NCBI GenBank assembly: GCA_032164245.1
Contig: JAVMKO010000003.1
Span: 35,277,390 to 35,341,389 of the forward strand
Direction of reading: 5' to 3'
Origin: Sternotherus odoratus
Lineage: Eukaryota > Chordata > Testudines > Kinosternidae
DNA length: 64,000 nucleotides
In this document: positions 1 through 12,344 of the stretch, in pieces
How positions within the stretch are numbered: position 1 is the first letter of the stretch
Layout of the letters: the number at the start of each line of letters is the position of its first letter
The notes under the pieces: model-generated
Database searches by the model: none
What the model was told of the DNA's origin: nothing
Seen by the model: only the letters and a program-made list of their open reading frames with translations
Program-made: the position numbers and the translations under genes

Positions 1-828
1 CTTGCTCCATCTTACCGGGATGTTAAAGACTAAATTTTTCATGAGAGCAATGTAGGGTAGAAAACCCCTTGGTTCCTGTATACTTTGTGGTAGTTAAAGC
101 TTTGGAGCCCCATACCAGCTGTAGAGCTAAAACCCCAGAAATCCTACTTTGTCTTATTTGATCCCTGCATTTGTTACAGTAGAAGGGCATTAGTTTTGTT
201 TGTTTGTTGCACAATAGTAAATTTGGCTTGTTAGCAGCATTTAATATTAGTTGTCCAAAATATGGTCTATACATTTAAACTGCAGAAATGCAGGGGACTT
301 GTATTACAGTAAAATTAGAGGTATCAAGCAACTTTGTTATGAAGGAGAAGAATGTGTGAAATATGTGGTGGTGTCACTCTAACATGTCAAAAGCAGTCTT
401 CACGGTTCCTTTAATACCCATGTAACGTATATTTAACAGTAGTTTTAGATGGAACAGCTGAAGAAGCAACAATATGGTGAAGCTTTGTGGGGGGACTATT
501 TATAACTATCTTAAATCTCAAAAGGGAAAAAATCCTAATTCCACAGTTTTAGTGAAGACAGCTGTTGAGGAGCCTTTGTTGGCTTTTGTTTATCAAGAAC
601 ATAGTACACTATATCCAGCTATAAAAATTAGTTATAAATCTACTGCACTTATAACACCGACACAGTGGTTCCAAAAAAAGTGAATCCATGTATTTGTATT
701 TAAAGCTGTCTTGTTGTTTATTATATAATTCCAGATTCATTTTCCTCTTTCTTTTTAAAATAACATAAATGGCGATATATTTCAGTGTAGATATACCTAC
801 GCTGATGGGAGAAGTTTTTCATTGGCAT
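1..828. other. AT-rich non-coding DNA, inferred MCPH1 intron
   Basis: No exon, repeat boundary or RNA gene is recognisable here. Open frames are short and lack family features. The intronic assignment is inferred from the MCPH1 exons downstream. Confidence 0.5.
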
Positions 829-1247
829 GCATAGGCATGCGCATGGGGTGTGCAGGGTGCCCAGGCACACCCTAATGCAGGGGTGGGCAAACGGACCCGC
901 TCTCCCGGCATGGCAAGCTGTGGGCCCCGCTCTCCCAGGCCAGAGCGCCTGGCCAAGCGCAGCAAGCCACCGGCCCCTCCCGCACCTTCCCCTCTGCCCT
1001 GGAGCCATGCAGCACTCTGGGGCCGGGTCAGTCAGAGGACAGGTAGGGAGTAGGGTTCTAGGGGGCAGTTAGGGGCAAGGGTCCCAGGTGGGGTAGTCAA
1101 GGGACAAGGAGCGGGGTGGGGGTTGGAAGTTCTGAAGGGGGGGCATCAGGGGGTGGGAGGTAGGAGGGAATGGATGGGGGTGGGGTGGGGCTAGGGCGGG
1201 GCTCCCTGGGTGCATACCCTAATGAAATGTGCTGCACACGCCTATGC
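829..1247. mobile_element. Non-autonomous DNA transposon with TIRs and tggcat TSD
   Basis: The ends are inverted: the left end starts GCATAGGC and the right end finishes GCCTATGC, with further similarity inward (GTGTGCA and the 'accctaatg' motif). The element is flanked by the direct repeat tggcat at 823-828 and 1248-1253. The interior is G-rich and encodes nothing credible. The superfamily is uncertain; a 6-bp TSD could be a decayed 8-bp hAT duplication. Confidence 0.7.
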
Positions 1248-1643
1248 TGGCATATATAATCCACTTCCCTGAGAGGCAGCAGGTAGGTCGATGGAAGAAT
1301 ACACAGGGACCCCAGACCAATGTCATTAACCGTGCTAATTTTCTAGTATAGATGAGGCCTCTGTTATATTCTTGCAGACCCACAACATGTAGACTGCATA
1401 GGTTCATGCTAGAGGTTTGCAGTGCAGGATCAGGGTCTATCTTGTTTTCGGTAAAAATTACGTACTTTGGTCCAGTTTCTGTTCTCGGTTATTCCTTTGC
1501 ATGAGTCCCCTTGACTTCAGTGGGGCATCACAGGATACATACTAGCAGACCACAATGCAGGTCCTTTTTTAGGGATGCTTCAAGACGGATTGCGATGTCG
1601 TTATTCCTTGCTACTCTGATTCTGCTCTTCCAGTGTAGACTTA
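1248..1643. other. Non-coding spacer
   Basis: No gene is seen. Around 1510-1545 there is a short motif of the common amniote 'ttgacttcagtgggg' repeat type, too short to classify. Confidence 0.4.
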
Positions 1644-2332
1644 AGCCTTGGTTACACTGGCACTTTATAGCACTATAAAGCTGCCAGGAGCATAACCTAC
1701 TACCCATCCAGATTGGTGAGGCACGTAGAGCGCTATAAGTCAGCAGTTATAGCGGTCCTGGTAATCCTCCCTTCCCAGAGGATTAACAGCTGTTGCGTAT
1801 TGGGTGATACGCTTTAGATCCAGTGTAAACGGATAGTAACAATACTGCGCTTTAAGTGATCTCTGGAAATGCCCCAAAGCAATTTAAGCCAATTGACCTC
1901 TCTTCCCTTTGTTTTGAACTCAGCTGGAGGAATGCGGAAGTACGTTTTCAGAGCTTATCTGTAACTCAGCAAGTCAACAATGCAAACGTTTACCGAGTGA
2001 GTGAGAAGCAGAAAATTAGTAGGCTCTGCATTTTAAAGACTGTGTGCTGACACACTCTCAGCACTCCAAAAATACACTCGCTCTCTCCCTCTGCATACAC
2101 ACAACACACTTTCCCCCACCCCCCTTGTTTGAAAAGCATGTCGCACCCAGCTGAATGCTGGGATAGCTGCCCATAATGCACCACTCCCTGTGCCACTGCA
2201 AGTGTCGCTAATGTGGCCACACCAGTGCGGTTGTGGCTGTGAATGTGGACACACTGGAGCGCTATCTCTGGAACTGTATCCGATGGCGGGTATAACCAGA
2301 AGCGCTATAAAGCTGTAAGTGTAACCAAGGCC
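1644..2332. mobile_element. PIF/Harbinger-like non-autonomous element
   Basis: The TIRs pair AGCCTTGGTTACACT at the left with the complement of AGTGTAACCAAGGCC at the right. Both ends continue inward to a 'ctttatagc'/'gctataaag' motif. A TTA trinucleotide flanks both sides (1641-1643 and 2333-2335), which is the Harbinger target preference. No transposase is visible in the 689 bp, so it would have depended on a transposase supplied elsewhere. Confidence 0.8.
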
Positions 2333-2335
2333 TTA

Positions 2336-4214
2336 GAGCCCAGTTCAAAGAGGATATCATGCACTGGGGTCTGCTAGCGTGGAGTCTGTAAGTTGCAGTG
2401 AAAATAGAGGACTCTGCATGGGTGCATGTTAGCTGATTCCAGGATCAGGATCTGTTTTTAAAAATAAAATAGAAGATTTTTGGTACAAATTCTGCCCTGA
2501 GAAGGTCCATTTCCTCTGATGTAAAGCAAATGCTGTGAATAGCACCTTGGATTCCTGACTCCCAAACCCTTGCTCCAACCACTGGAAAACACTCCCTCCC
2601 TCGTTTGAAAATGTTTTCATAAGATAGCTGCAAACCAGAGCTCCAGCTTGAATGTATTTGTTTTGGATTGTATTTGACTTATTGTATATATAAAAGTTTC
2701 TATTCTTGTCCATAACACATTTGATTTATTATGTGATGAGGACAAGAACTTGTTCAGTTATCAAGTTCTTATGATGATTTATGTTCTGTATATTGAAGTT
2801 ATTTAACATCAGAGCTATTCACCAGAACATCTAAATTAGCAATTTTTGAAAATATTATTTTTTAATATTTATATTTATATTAAAAAGCTCCCAGAGACTC
2901 TAAGCAAGTGCCAGGCTCCATTGTGCTAGTTTATATACAAACATATTGTCATCATTATATATTTGTATTACTGTATGACTAGGTGCCCTAGTATTCTTAG
3001 CATATGCACAACATGCCTCAGGTTGCACGTGACCAAGGACTCTGTTGTGCTGGGCACTGTGCAAACAGAGAAAAAAGAGACAAGCTGTGTCCCAAGGAGC
3101 TTACATGGTAATGAAGATGAAAACATAGCTCCATTTTATTTCTAATAGAGTGCATCTAACCTAAATGTCTTGGCATCTTCTTTCCTGAAGAACCCGTTCT
3201 TGCCCTCTTCCCTTGTCCTACTGACACAAACGCAATCAGAGGAAACACTTGAACTGGATTGCACTCAGTTTAAAAAGAGAGGGGATTGGTAGTAACACAT
3301 TTTCCATGGGGTACCCTTAAGTGTGGAACTAGTTCCTCCCTCTCTACCCCACTGGTCAGAAATATACATTTTTACTGACTTTCGGTGCTTCATCCTGGAA
3401 GACATGTCTGTTCTCTCAAGCTATTCCAGAGGAAGAAGTTTAGTGGGAGTTATGTTTGCCTGGGGGAGGGGAACTTTGTGGGCCCTCTGAAAGAGATTGA
3501 ATTATACATTGTTTTGTTGTAGGGTTAGCTACTAAGTTAGTTTCTTTTGGTTTTGTAACCTATTTTGGGGTACCTAGGCTTTAGGGTAAATGGCTCTTTT
3601 TATTTTTAAGTTAGTAAAATCAAAAGAAAGAAGCATTAAAAAATCACCATATTGAAAATTGAAATGGTGCTGAACTTTTAAACTGCAACCCCAAAACAAG
3701 CAGTTTCTTTACCAACCTAAAATTTGGGATAGCTGTACCAAAAGGTTTTCTTTCTTAACCTGGAAACGTTTTATGTGGTGGGGTTGGCACTTCTGGTTTA
3801 GCATCAGGTTAAACTCTGCCACTCTTGCTGAGTGTTAGTCTTTGAGATTCTGGGTCCATTCTAACATGAAATTCAAGAGATGAAAACCCATATGGATAAA
3901 AAACCCACAAAAGTCTGCACAAAATCATGTCAGCTGACGTTCACATAACTCAACTAAAAAGCAACTAGATAGTGTTAATAATACAGATAATTTAGGTATA
4001 TATTTATTTTACAAGACTGATTTATGCACTTCCAAACAAAATTGTGTTTGAATCTGCATAGCTTTTATAGCTGAGTTAGTTCTAGCTGGTGAGAATCATA
4101 AAATAACAAAACTGCACACTACTAATAGGTGGTTTTGTTTGTTTGCTACTCTGTTCTATTGAATTTTCATCACCAAGCAGACAGTAATTAGTAAATAAAT
4201 GTGACATTGTTATG
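2336..4214. other. Intronic DNA with one old LINE tail
   Basis: The stretch is AT-rich with no recognised exon. At about 2890-3115 lies a segment containing 'gtgctgggcactgtgcaaac' and 'tcccaaggagcttacatgg'. This matches the antisense of a widespread amniote LINE (L3/CR1-type) 3' tail. The rest looks single-copy. Confidence 0.5.
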
Positions 4215-4440
4215 GTTTCCTGCAGCTGTACCAACATGTGCTGTGATCCTGTCTGATCTCTCTGTGTAGATTGGACTGGGTCAGTTGTCAGTCAGTACTT
4301 GGATAGGAGATCTTTGAGCCACACCTTTGGAGTCAACAGAGGTGGTACTGGTGGTGTAAAGGTTCTTCTTCTCTCCTGGCCAGTATTAAATCAGCATCCC
4401 AGCATATTGCTAGGGGAGGTTCCATTATTTAAGGCAAGAT
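4215..4440 (+). repeat. Old 5S rRNA-derived SINE-like repeat
   Basis: Bases 4225-4315 align by eye with the internal promoter part of 5S rRNA, for example 'gtctgatctc' and 'cagtacttggataggagat' (5S: gtctgatctcgg ... agtacttggatgggagacc). The downstream part ('ctggccagtattaaatcagcatcccagcat') resembles a repeat body common in reptile genomes. This fits a SINE3/AmnSINE-like structure, diverged. The family is my inference. Confidence 0.5.
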
Positions 4441-4714
4441 ACCTTAGTCAATTTGCTACCACTTTCTTAACAGTTTGAGATTGACAAGAAGTGAGATCAT
4501 TTGTGGCAAGTTTTGGATTCTTCATGAGTGATCAGACTATGACATGTTTCAGGGTATGACAAATGTCCCTGTAAGAGAGGTAGTGTTTGCTGTTTCCTTC
4601 AGAATTCTCTATTGGCCTTGACCAGCCAACACTGGCATACCACAGTGGTACAGAGCTCTTTGAAGGTATCTAATGCTTCCACCTACAGAACTGAACACAA
4701 TACTGACAAGGTGG

Positions 4715-5149
4715 TGTGGCAGGGTGGGCCTGAGCCAGCCCTGCCGCCCCTTTAAGAAAAGCAAAAGCCTCTGCTAGCAGCTTCCCTAAGCTAGGGAAGC
4801 TGATTATCTAGCAGAGTGCAGCCCTGGGCTAATTAGGGCCACATGGGCTGCACCTGGCAGCCTCCCCGGGGATAAGAGCCTGGCAGGGAGGAAGTCCAGG
4901 GTGGCGTAGTGGTGGAGTGATAGAGAGAGGTGCAGGGACATAGAGCGGGGGAAGTAGAGCTGAGGCTAGGAGCCTGCAAGAGCTGACTGCTTCCTGAACC
5001 CAGCCAGGTTGAAGGCTGGGGCTCAGCTGAGCTGTGTGGAGCTGTATATTGGTGGTGGGGTTTGCACTGTATAAATAAAGGACACTGGTGAAGCTGCAGA
5101 GGAGTCTCCTGCCTGTGTTTTAAAGTGGGCGAGAAGCGGATCTCCTACA
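4715..5149 (+). mobile_element. Solo LTR, 435 bp
   Basis: It begins TGTGGCAGGG and ends CTCCTACA (TG...CA), flanked by gtgg at 4711-4714 and 5150-5153. AATAAA at 5074-5079 sits about 70 bp before the end, as expected for an LTR R/U5 region in the + orientation. No internal retroviral or gypsy coding sequence adjoins, so it is a recombination-derived solo LTR. ERV versus gypsy origin cannot be decided. Confidence 0.75.
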
Positions 5150-5153
5150 GTGG

Positions 5154-7056
5154 GTAGTGATTCTATCTACATTTGACTGACAGATTTTCCCAGATTTTCA
5201 GAAAAATAGGAGCAACTTCTCTCACGATGGTATATAAAATGCAAATAAGCACCTTTAACTTAGGCATTCCATTTTGGATAAGTAAATTATAATATGTCAT
5301 TTTTTAAACTTATTTTATAATTTAATTTTTGAGCTTAATTTTAGTACAGATAAATCAGCTATTTAAAAGAGAAAACAATGTAGGTTACTATCTCATTTCC
5401 AGTTTTATCACTGAGATAGACTCTAAAACAAGGATGTTTGCACATTTTTCCCAGCTTTGTTTTCAGTTTACTTCTAAACAGAAGCAACTAGTAAAAAGGA
5501 TTGCAAAGTATTGATTTTAGGAAAGAAAATGAAATAAATGTTGCTCAGACAAAGGGTATAATACTGTACTTGTTATAACTAGGTGATACCAATGAAATGA
5601 AGAAGAGAAATTAATACATAGGGCCTTCATTGAACTTAACCAGACCATTATGCTGTAGCCATGTATTTGCAGCTCTGCAATTTACCTCTATTTGGGAGGT
5701 TGCCTTTCTCATAATAGCTCTAAATCAAGTGAAATAGCTTTTTTATCTGGATTCTTATTGTTAATGTAGACCGTTAATATGGAAGAAAGGGTAAGAACAA
5801 TAAAAAGATCCTTATTACTTTGATCAACTAGAACATGTTGAGACAAAAATGGTGATCACGTCCAATTACGATTGGAATTATAGTTTTCAAATTATATTTG
5901 TGTTAAATGGTTTAATTGGGTGACATATATAAAATTACCTATACAGAACAGTATGATATTTTAAAGTACAATGTCATCTTCTGAGAAATACAGTTGATCC
6001 ATTTCACACAGAGAACATTCTGTTTTGTATGACATTAGAATTTTAGTAAGAGAATTGTTAATCGCTTTCCATTTTTTATACTTATAGGACCTCATCAAAA
6101 GATATTACCTGTATTTGGTTTAGGGCTAGCATATGCCAAAATGAAATCAAGCTCTTTAAAGCCAACTTAAAGTGAAAGAAAGAATTAGCCAGCAAAGGTC
6201 TTTCAGACATCTTTGCTCTGTGATGAATGATGCTTGTTTTTCTCTACTCTTTAATTAGAATGTTTCTGCATTTGCCAAAAAAAATGTTGGAATGCAGACA
6301 AAAGCTGAAATTATAGGAACAGGACTTGATGTAAGAGCATATTTGTAAAGGAAACACAACTTGTTTGGTATTTTATTGAAACAGGAAATTCAGAACCCCA
6401 GTACATACAAGCACAACAAATTCTCAGGTGCTAGTTGAGTCATCTGTTGTTGGAAGTAGTCTCATAGTAGGTTTCCCCTTGATTTGCTTTGAATCTTCAG
6501 GGGGAAGGAAATTACATAAAGATTCAATTTTAGATTATGTATAAAGTTCTCGTGTCTGCTAGCAAGCCTGATTAAACAACTCAATAAAACAGGTGTCTGT
6601 TTATGTCATCCTTATATACATATGTTTGTGAGTATATCATGTTGGCACAGTAGCATTGTTTATGAATGAATACATTCAGCTTTTAATGGATGTAAATGAT
6701 CTATTGCATTCTACCCTTAAACGTAATTTTCAAAAAGCATAATTAATAAAAATGTTCTGTGTTTTTCTCCCTTTATTCACGCTTTACCTGACTAATAATA
6801 TACAGAAGTTCTTAATTTATGTACCAATCAGGCATAATTTTCAGCTTTTGCATCGTAGTAATAGATAAAATAGCTACTTTCATTTAATTTTGGACATACT
6901 TATTTTTAATTTATAATTATTTGTTCTACAGTAACAGACCTCAGTGGAAGATTTTACTATTTCCTTCCTTCAAAGCTCTATATAACATTGGTGTTCTGCG
7001 AGTGAGAAGGGCTGTATTGAGCTCCCTTTAAATCTCATCAATACAAACTACTTTGC
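5154..7056. other. AT-rich intronic DNA
   Basis: No gene, repeat boundary or RNA is recognisable. The sequence is AT-rich and apparently single-copy. Confidence 0.45.
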
Positions 7057-7369
7057 TTAGGGTATGTCTTCACTACCCGCCAAATTGGCGGGTAGCCGTC
7101 GATCTTCTGGCGATCGATTTCTCGTGTCTGATGAGGACGCGAGAAATCGATCGCTCGCGGCTCCCCCGTTGACTGCGTAACTCCAGCTTGCCAGAAGGCG
7201 CAAGCTGGAGTCGACGGGGGAGCGCGCCGCCGCCTGCCGCCGCCATGAGGACGGACGGTAAGTCGGCTGCAGATACGCAAACTTCAGCTACGTGATTCAC
7301 GTAGCTGAAGTTGCGTATCTGCAGTCGATCCCCCCCCCCCCCCCGCGCGTAGTGGAGACCAGCCCCTAA
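7057..7369. mobile_element. TIR element built of four consecutive hairpins
   Basis: The ends are inverted: TTAGGGTATGTCTTCACTAC at the left and GTAGTGGAGACCAGCCCCTAA at the right, roughly 15 of 20 matching. Inside are four palindromes in series: 7073-7095, 7110-7154 (15-bp perfect stem), 7161-7222 (13-bp outer and 12-bp inner stems) and 7267-7324 (about 27-bp stem with a 2-nt loop and one bulged base). There is a C-run at 7330-7344. It is probably a Harbinger-type MITE (TTA/TAA ends), and much more GC-rich than its surroundings. Confidence 0.75.
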
Positions 7370-10300
7370 CCACAGAGATATATGCAGAGTGATTTCTTCT
7401 TCCCTCAACCTGCAGGCTGAATATGCTGCCTCTGCAGCACTCAGAGCCAATATAAGTGTAGGAGCACAAACGTTTACATGGGTGTTGGACAGTGCGCAAC
7501 TGTGACCACTTCCACCAGTAGTTGAGTTTTTAAAAGAACTTCCTTTCATGCTTCTGGAACTATTATCTCAGCGCTATCTAGTTACAAAAGGAAATGCCTT
7601 TTTTCAGTCCTCTAATTAGCCTGTACATTTGAATATAGATCCTCTCAGCCTACATATGAAGACAGTACAGCTACGTCTTCTAATGATGTAATTCCCTGGC
7701 ATGTACGGAATTCACAATGGCTTCAGGGTTTGTCCTCATGTTAGTAATTCTGAGTATCTTCCTGTGTACAGGAGACAACATTGCCCTCCCTTTCTCATTT
7801 GGTCTGTATTATATTGACCCTGAATACTGTTGTGTCCACCAAAATTCCCAAAGAACTGAATGGGAGTTTTGGGTGGACAAGAACTGCAGCCATCTTTTAA
7901 AATAAATAAATAAATGGAAACTATATGTGGAACATCTTTTAATGAGAAATTATTTAACTTGTATGTTCTTCAGATCTATTCTCTGAGTGACACAGTCTGT
8001 TGGCTGGGAAAAAAAATCTCTAATAGGCTTGCGTGAAGCCCCATCTTGTTTTAAAGTATTTTCTGCCTTTATTTATCCCTCACCTGAACTCTAATATCCA
8101 GTTGTTCATAATTTATGTACAGTATTTGCTCTGTGTCTCCGTAGTCTTTAATCTTCATTTGCTTGCTTATGCCATTAACAACCTACTGAAAAGGCTTTCT
8201 ACTCTCATTAAAATACATTAACTGCAATGGAGCTTTAGAAAAAGAACAGTGGATCTCGCTGTACAATGTAGTACTTAAAATATGAGAACACCTAGTCCAC
8301 TCAACTAACAAAATACCCACAAAGGAAATGAGAAAGGAACCTAGAAAGGAGGACTCCTAGAGGGAAAAGTCAGCAACTGGCACTGCAAGCTTCATCCAAC
8401 ATCTCTGAAATGCCACCAACACTATCATATAAAGCCTACTCAGTTCTCCATATTTAGCCATGTCATACCAGCTTACCTTAAAAAAAAAATCTTTGCAGCT
8501 TTATTTCAAATGTAAAGCAACTTTTCCAATATATCTACAGAAAAATCTTAAATTACATTTGTAGTATATAGAATATCTTGACCTGTGCCTTCTCCATGTC
8601 CTTATATGTTAGTCATGCACAATGATAGTTTTATCTACAAGCCAAGCCTTTTTTTTCCTGCAGCAAATCCTGCAAGGGTGAATGTAGAGATCATGTAATT
8701 TAAATTAACATTGCTCCATTTTTTGTTTAAAACTATAGGTAAACTTTTAGTTAAGCAGAAAATAAGTAATAGCAATAGTACTGTCTCAGAATGCACAATA
8801 TGCTCCAATATTTTTTAAAGGTGAATGAAAATACTTTACAAAAATTAAGAAGTTTGAGATCCCAAACCAAAAGTTGTTATATTTTAAAATGACAAATATA
8901 TTTGCAAAGAAAACATTTTGAAAATTCTTTCCTCCTTTTACTCCAAATACCTGCCAAGACCACTTCAAACTTCTGTTTTCCCTTCAGCATCTGATGTGAT
9001 CACTGACAGTTAAAGTAGTATGAAGAGTGCAGTTCCTTTGCTTTGCTTCAGGTTCCTGTAAGATCACCAGCCCTTTAACAGAAAGCACAGGAGTGTGAAG
9101 TAATCTTGGCAAACAAAAATGATTTCTGTTAGCTGCTAAAATGATTTCTGCTAACTGTGTACCAAACAACAAAATGCGGGGGGGCGGGGGGGGGGCAGTT
9201 TCTGAAATCAGAGACTTTGAAAATGATTGCTTTGAGAAGAAAATCATTGGCCATAGACCATATCCTCTCTTTTTGGTTTTGTGTTTTGGGGTGGATTTTT
9301 TTGGGATGTGGTTTTGTTAAAACAAATCTTTTAAAGGGACACTGTCAACTTGAAATCTACTATGTTTAAAAATGGGGTAAAAGTAGTTTCAGGTACTAGA
9401 GTTTGACGCCTGGCATCCCTACCAATATCTGTTGCATTAGAACTACTCTTGTCTATTTTTCCAGGATTTTTCTCTCCTTTGCTGAATGAAAGGCCCACCA
9501 AAGTGTGCTCAAAGCACACAGTAAGTAAACTGGAAAATACTTCTGTAATTTTTCATTTATAATCACTCTAAGGATTATAACAGTAGTAGGTAGGTAGACT
9601 TCAAACAGAAGAGCATTCTTAAATGCCTGTGAAGGAATTGCTGCTGCAACAGCTTTCATGGAATCCCACCTTTTTGAAGTGACTACCATTTAACATGTTA
9701 ATTAAAAAGCAGATGACTAAATATTTTTAAAACAGAACCATGTTTTACTATGGCAAGGTGTGTGCTTGAAGCTGCAGCCACTATGTCCAGGGCTAGACTG
9801 AATGACTCCACACATTCCTTGTGTGCTATATCTCCTGTTAGATTTCTCTCCCTTAATCAGTCGCAATAGTTTAAGTGGACATAACAGGAAAGATGGTGTT
9901 ACCCACAAATACAATTTCCTGCCATGAAGTGATGGTCATAAAAACCTGGACCAGAAATATTCATAGTAGTAGGGCCATCAGGAGCTCCTGGAAACCGATA
10001 ACTTTTATAGTGTCCTATATTTCCTATGTTACATTGTTGCAGTAGGGATGCATTCCACTGTTGAATGATATAAAAGCTAATATCCTTGAACAATTTTGCA
10101 CTGTTACTTTCAGAATGGCTTTAAAGACTTTGCTATTAGTGCACGTTTGCTCGAAATTTAGCTGGCTCCTCTTTTGGTACTTAGGGCAAGGTATTTACCA
10201 TTTTCAAAGTGGTTTCATTTTAGTGCAAGTGAAGAGAGAGTTGCCTGATTAAAAGCTTTTTTTCTTCATAAACTATTTTACAGAATTAGTGCATAATAAT

Positions 10301-11688
10301 GACTTTTTTAGTATTAAAATGAGATCTCTGAGCTTTGCATTACAAAATTATATGTACCACTACCAATTACTGTTGTTTCATCATAAGATAATGTATTGTG
10401 ATATTAAAGTGCATCATTTCTTGGACAGAGGTGTTTTTACAATGTGCAAAAAATATTGAGGGACTGTTTTAAGCTGTCGTACTTAAATTTTCTTAAATGG
10501 GTACATGTTATTTTCTTTTAATATAACTGAAAAGAACAAAGCTAAACTTTTTAAAGTAATTTCTGATGCCTAATTTATTTTTTTAAAAGCAACGTCCTTT
10601 CTATTTGTTTCACTAATGCATATCAAAAAAGACTGAGAAAAGTCAAGCCTAAGAAATCTAAAGAAAAAGGAACCTACTGTGTTCAAGCTCTGACATATTT
10701 CATGAAGCTGTTGAAAACTAAGGCATGAAAGCCAGATTTATGAGCTTTTTTAAAGTTATTTGTAGATTCCCAAGACAATTGTGTTCCCATCACTTACTGT
10801 AGCCTTTAAAACTCAAATGACGCTTAAAAAAATTCAAGTTTGGCACACATTGCGGTACTGTTGGGCGTTCTTAATGGCATTCAGCTTCAATTAAGTCGGG
10901 GGAGAGAATGTACTCTTGTCTTTTCTAAATAATTATGGTTTGTTTTAGATAAAATAGAAGGACTAGAATATGTATATTTTTAGGATAATAAAACTAGGAG
11001 TTACTTTCATAAGATTACTTTTATGAAGAGCTAATACAACTGTTTGGGGAGAGGTTCTTTAGGGAGCATCTATGTAACCCGTTGCATTTGCCAGGCTTTT
11101 CCTTTCAACAAGCTCGCTGATTTTGTTATTACTGGAATAGGAAACCTTTTTCTTTATCAAAGTTTTATTCATCTACACTTTGCCAGGTATAGCAAATCTG
11201 ATGACAGCACTGAATTTATCATATACTGTTAAAGGCTAATGGAAGCATTCCCCCTGCCTCAGTCCCCAAAACAAATGTCATTCTTGGAGCTTTCTGCAAA
11301 ATATCCTGTGATTTAAAATAGTAATAATAACGTAGGGCTTCCCAAAGCAACAAATTAAATAAGAAACCTACGATAATTCAAATGATGCTATAATTTTAAT
11401 ATATTTCTTAAACAATCCTCCCTTGCCTAGTAACTTGATCTGTACAATAAATTCCAGGATTGTCACTCTGTGTGTCAGCCTGAAGCCTAGAATGTCTGTT
11501 GAGTCAGTGTGAAACAGTTGAAAACAGCTGTAGTTTGCCAGCTCTTTTTGTTCAAAATATCACCAGGTGGAATCATCATTGGGTTTCATGGTCGGTTACT
11601 GGCCAGTTTTTAAGTTCTCAGTCAATTTGACTTGGTGAATTACAGTGTATAGCTAAAGTAGTAAGGCATGTATCTGTTCCATGCAGTG
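7370..11688. other. AT-rich intronic DNA, no gene seen
   Basis: Only short open frames occur, without conserved motifs. There is a G-run at 9178-9197. An open frame at 7717-7905 starts with a hydrophobic stretch but has no other support. I found no ANGPT2-like fibrinogen or coiled-coil exon on the minus strand. Confidence 0.45.
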
Positions 11689-11696
11689 CACTAGAC

Positions 11697-12240
11697 CAGT
11701 GCTCCCCAACCGGTGTGCCGCGGCACACTGGTGTGCCGTGAGGCCATGCCAAGTGTGCCGCGGCAAAAGCTCTGACCGCGAGGCTGGGGGGCGGGAGAGG
11801 CGGTGTGGCGCGGCGCTGCTCTGACCGCGAGGCTGGGGGGCGGGGGAGGCGGTGTGGCGCGGCGCTGCTCTGACCGCGAGGCTGGGGGGCGTGTCGCTCC
11901 TCTCCTTCCCTCGCTGGAGTCGGGTCAGAGCAGCGTGACCCAGCGAACAAGTAAGCGCGGGGGGGAAGCGGGGTGCAAGGGGGCGTTGGGGGGAGGCTGG
12001 GCTGGGAGCGGGGGTAAGCGGCGTACAAGGGGGCGTTGGGGGAGGCTGGGCTGGGAGCGGGGGTAAGCAGTGTGCAAGGGGGCGTTGGGGGGATATAATA
12101 TATATATATACTATTATACTCTTCAAAACGATATTTTGAAGATTATATTAGTTTTTTATCCAATTTTTGTATGTGGTGTGCCGTGGAATTTTGGGAGAGG
12201 CTATGGTGTGCCGAGGGTGACAAAAGGTTGGGGAGCACTG
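11697..12240. mobile_element. hAT-type element with perfect TIRs and 8-bp TSD
   Basis: The 15-bp TIRs are perfect: CAGTGCTCCCCAACC at 11697-11711 and its complement at 12226-12240. The 8-bp TSD cactagac is exact at 11689-11696 and 12241-12248, diagnostic of hAT. The GC-rich interior has a 49-bp tandem repeat (from 11770, about 2.5 copies), a roughly 50-bp tandem repeat (about 11957-12090) and a TA run near 12096-12112. No transposase is present. The exact TSD suggests a fairly young insertion. Confidence 0.92.
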
Positions 12241-12344
12241 CACTAGACCACTGTGCTATCAAATGTACCAATCACACCCTTACTGTAGAGATAATTTGCA
12301 TGCAATAGTTTGATTTGTTGTATGAGGGACCCAGCTGAAGAAAA

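Noticed and set aside
7717..7905. 62-codon frame with a hydrophobic, signal-peptide-like start
   Set aside because: There are no splice sites, no known family and no neighbouring exon. A hydrophobic start is common by chance in T-rich DNA.
9899..10093. Minus-strand 64-codon frame considered as an ANGPT2 exon
   Set aside because: There is no fibrinogen-domain cysteine/tryptophan pattern and no matching splice sites.
11618..12126. Proline/alanine-rich frames of 136 and 157 codons on the minus strand
   Set aside because: They lie within the TSD-bounded hAT element and its tandem repeats.
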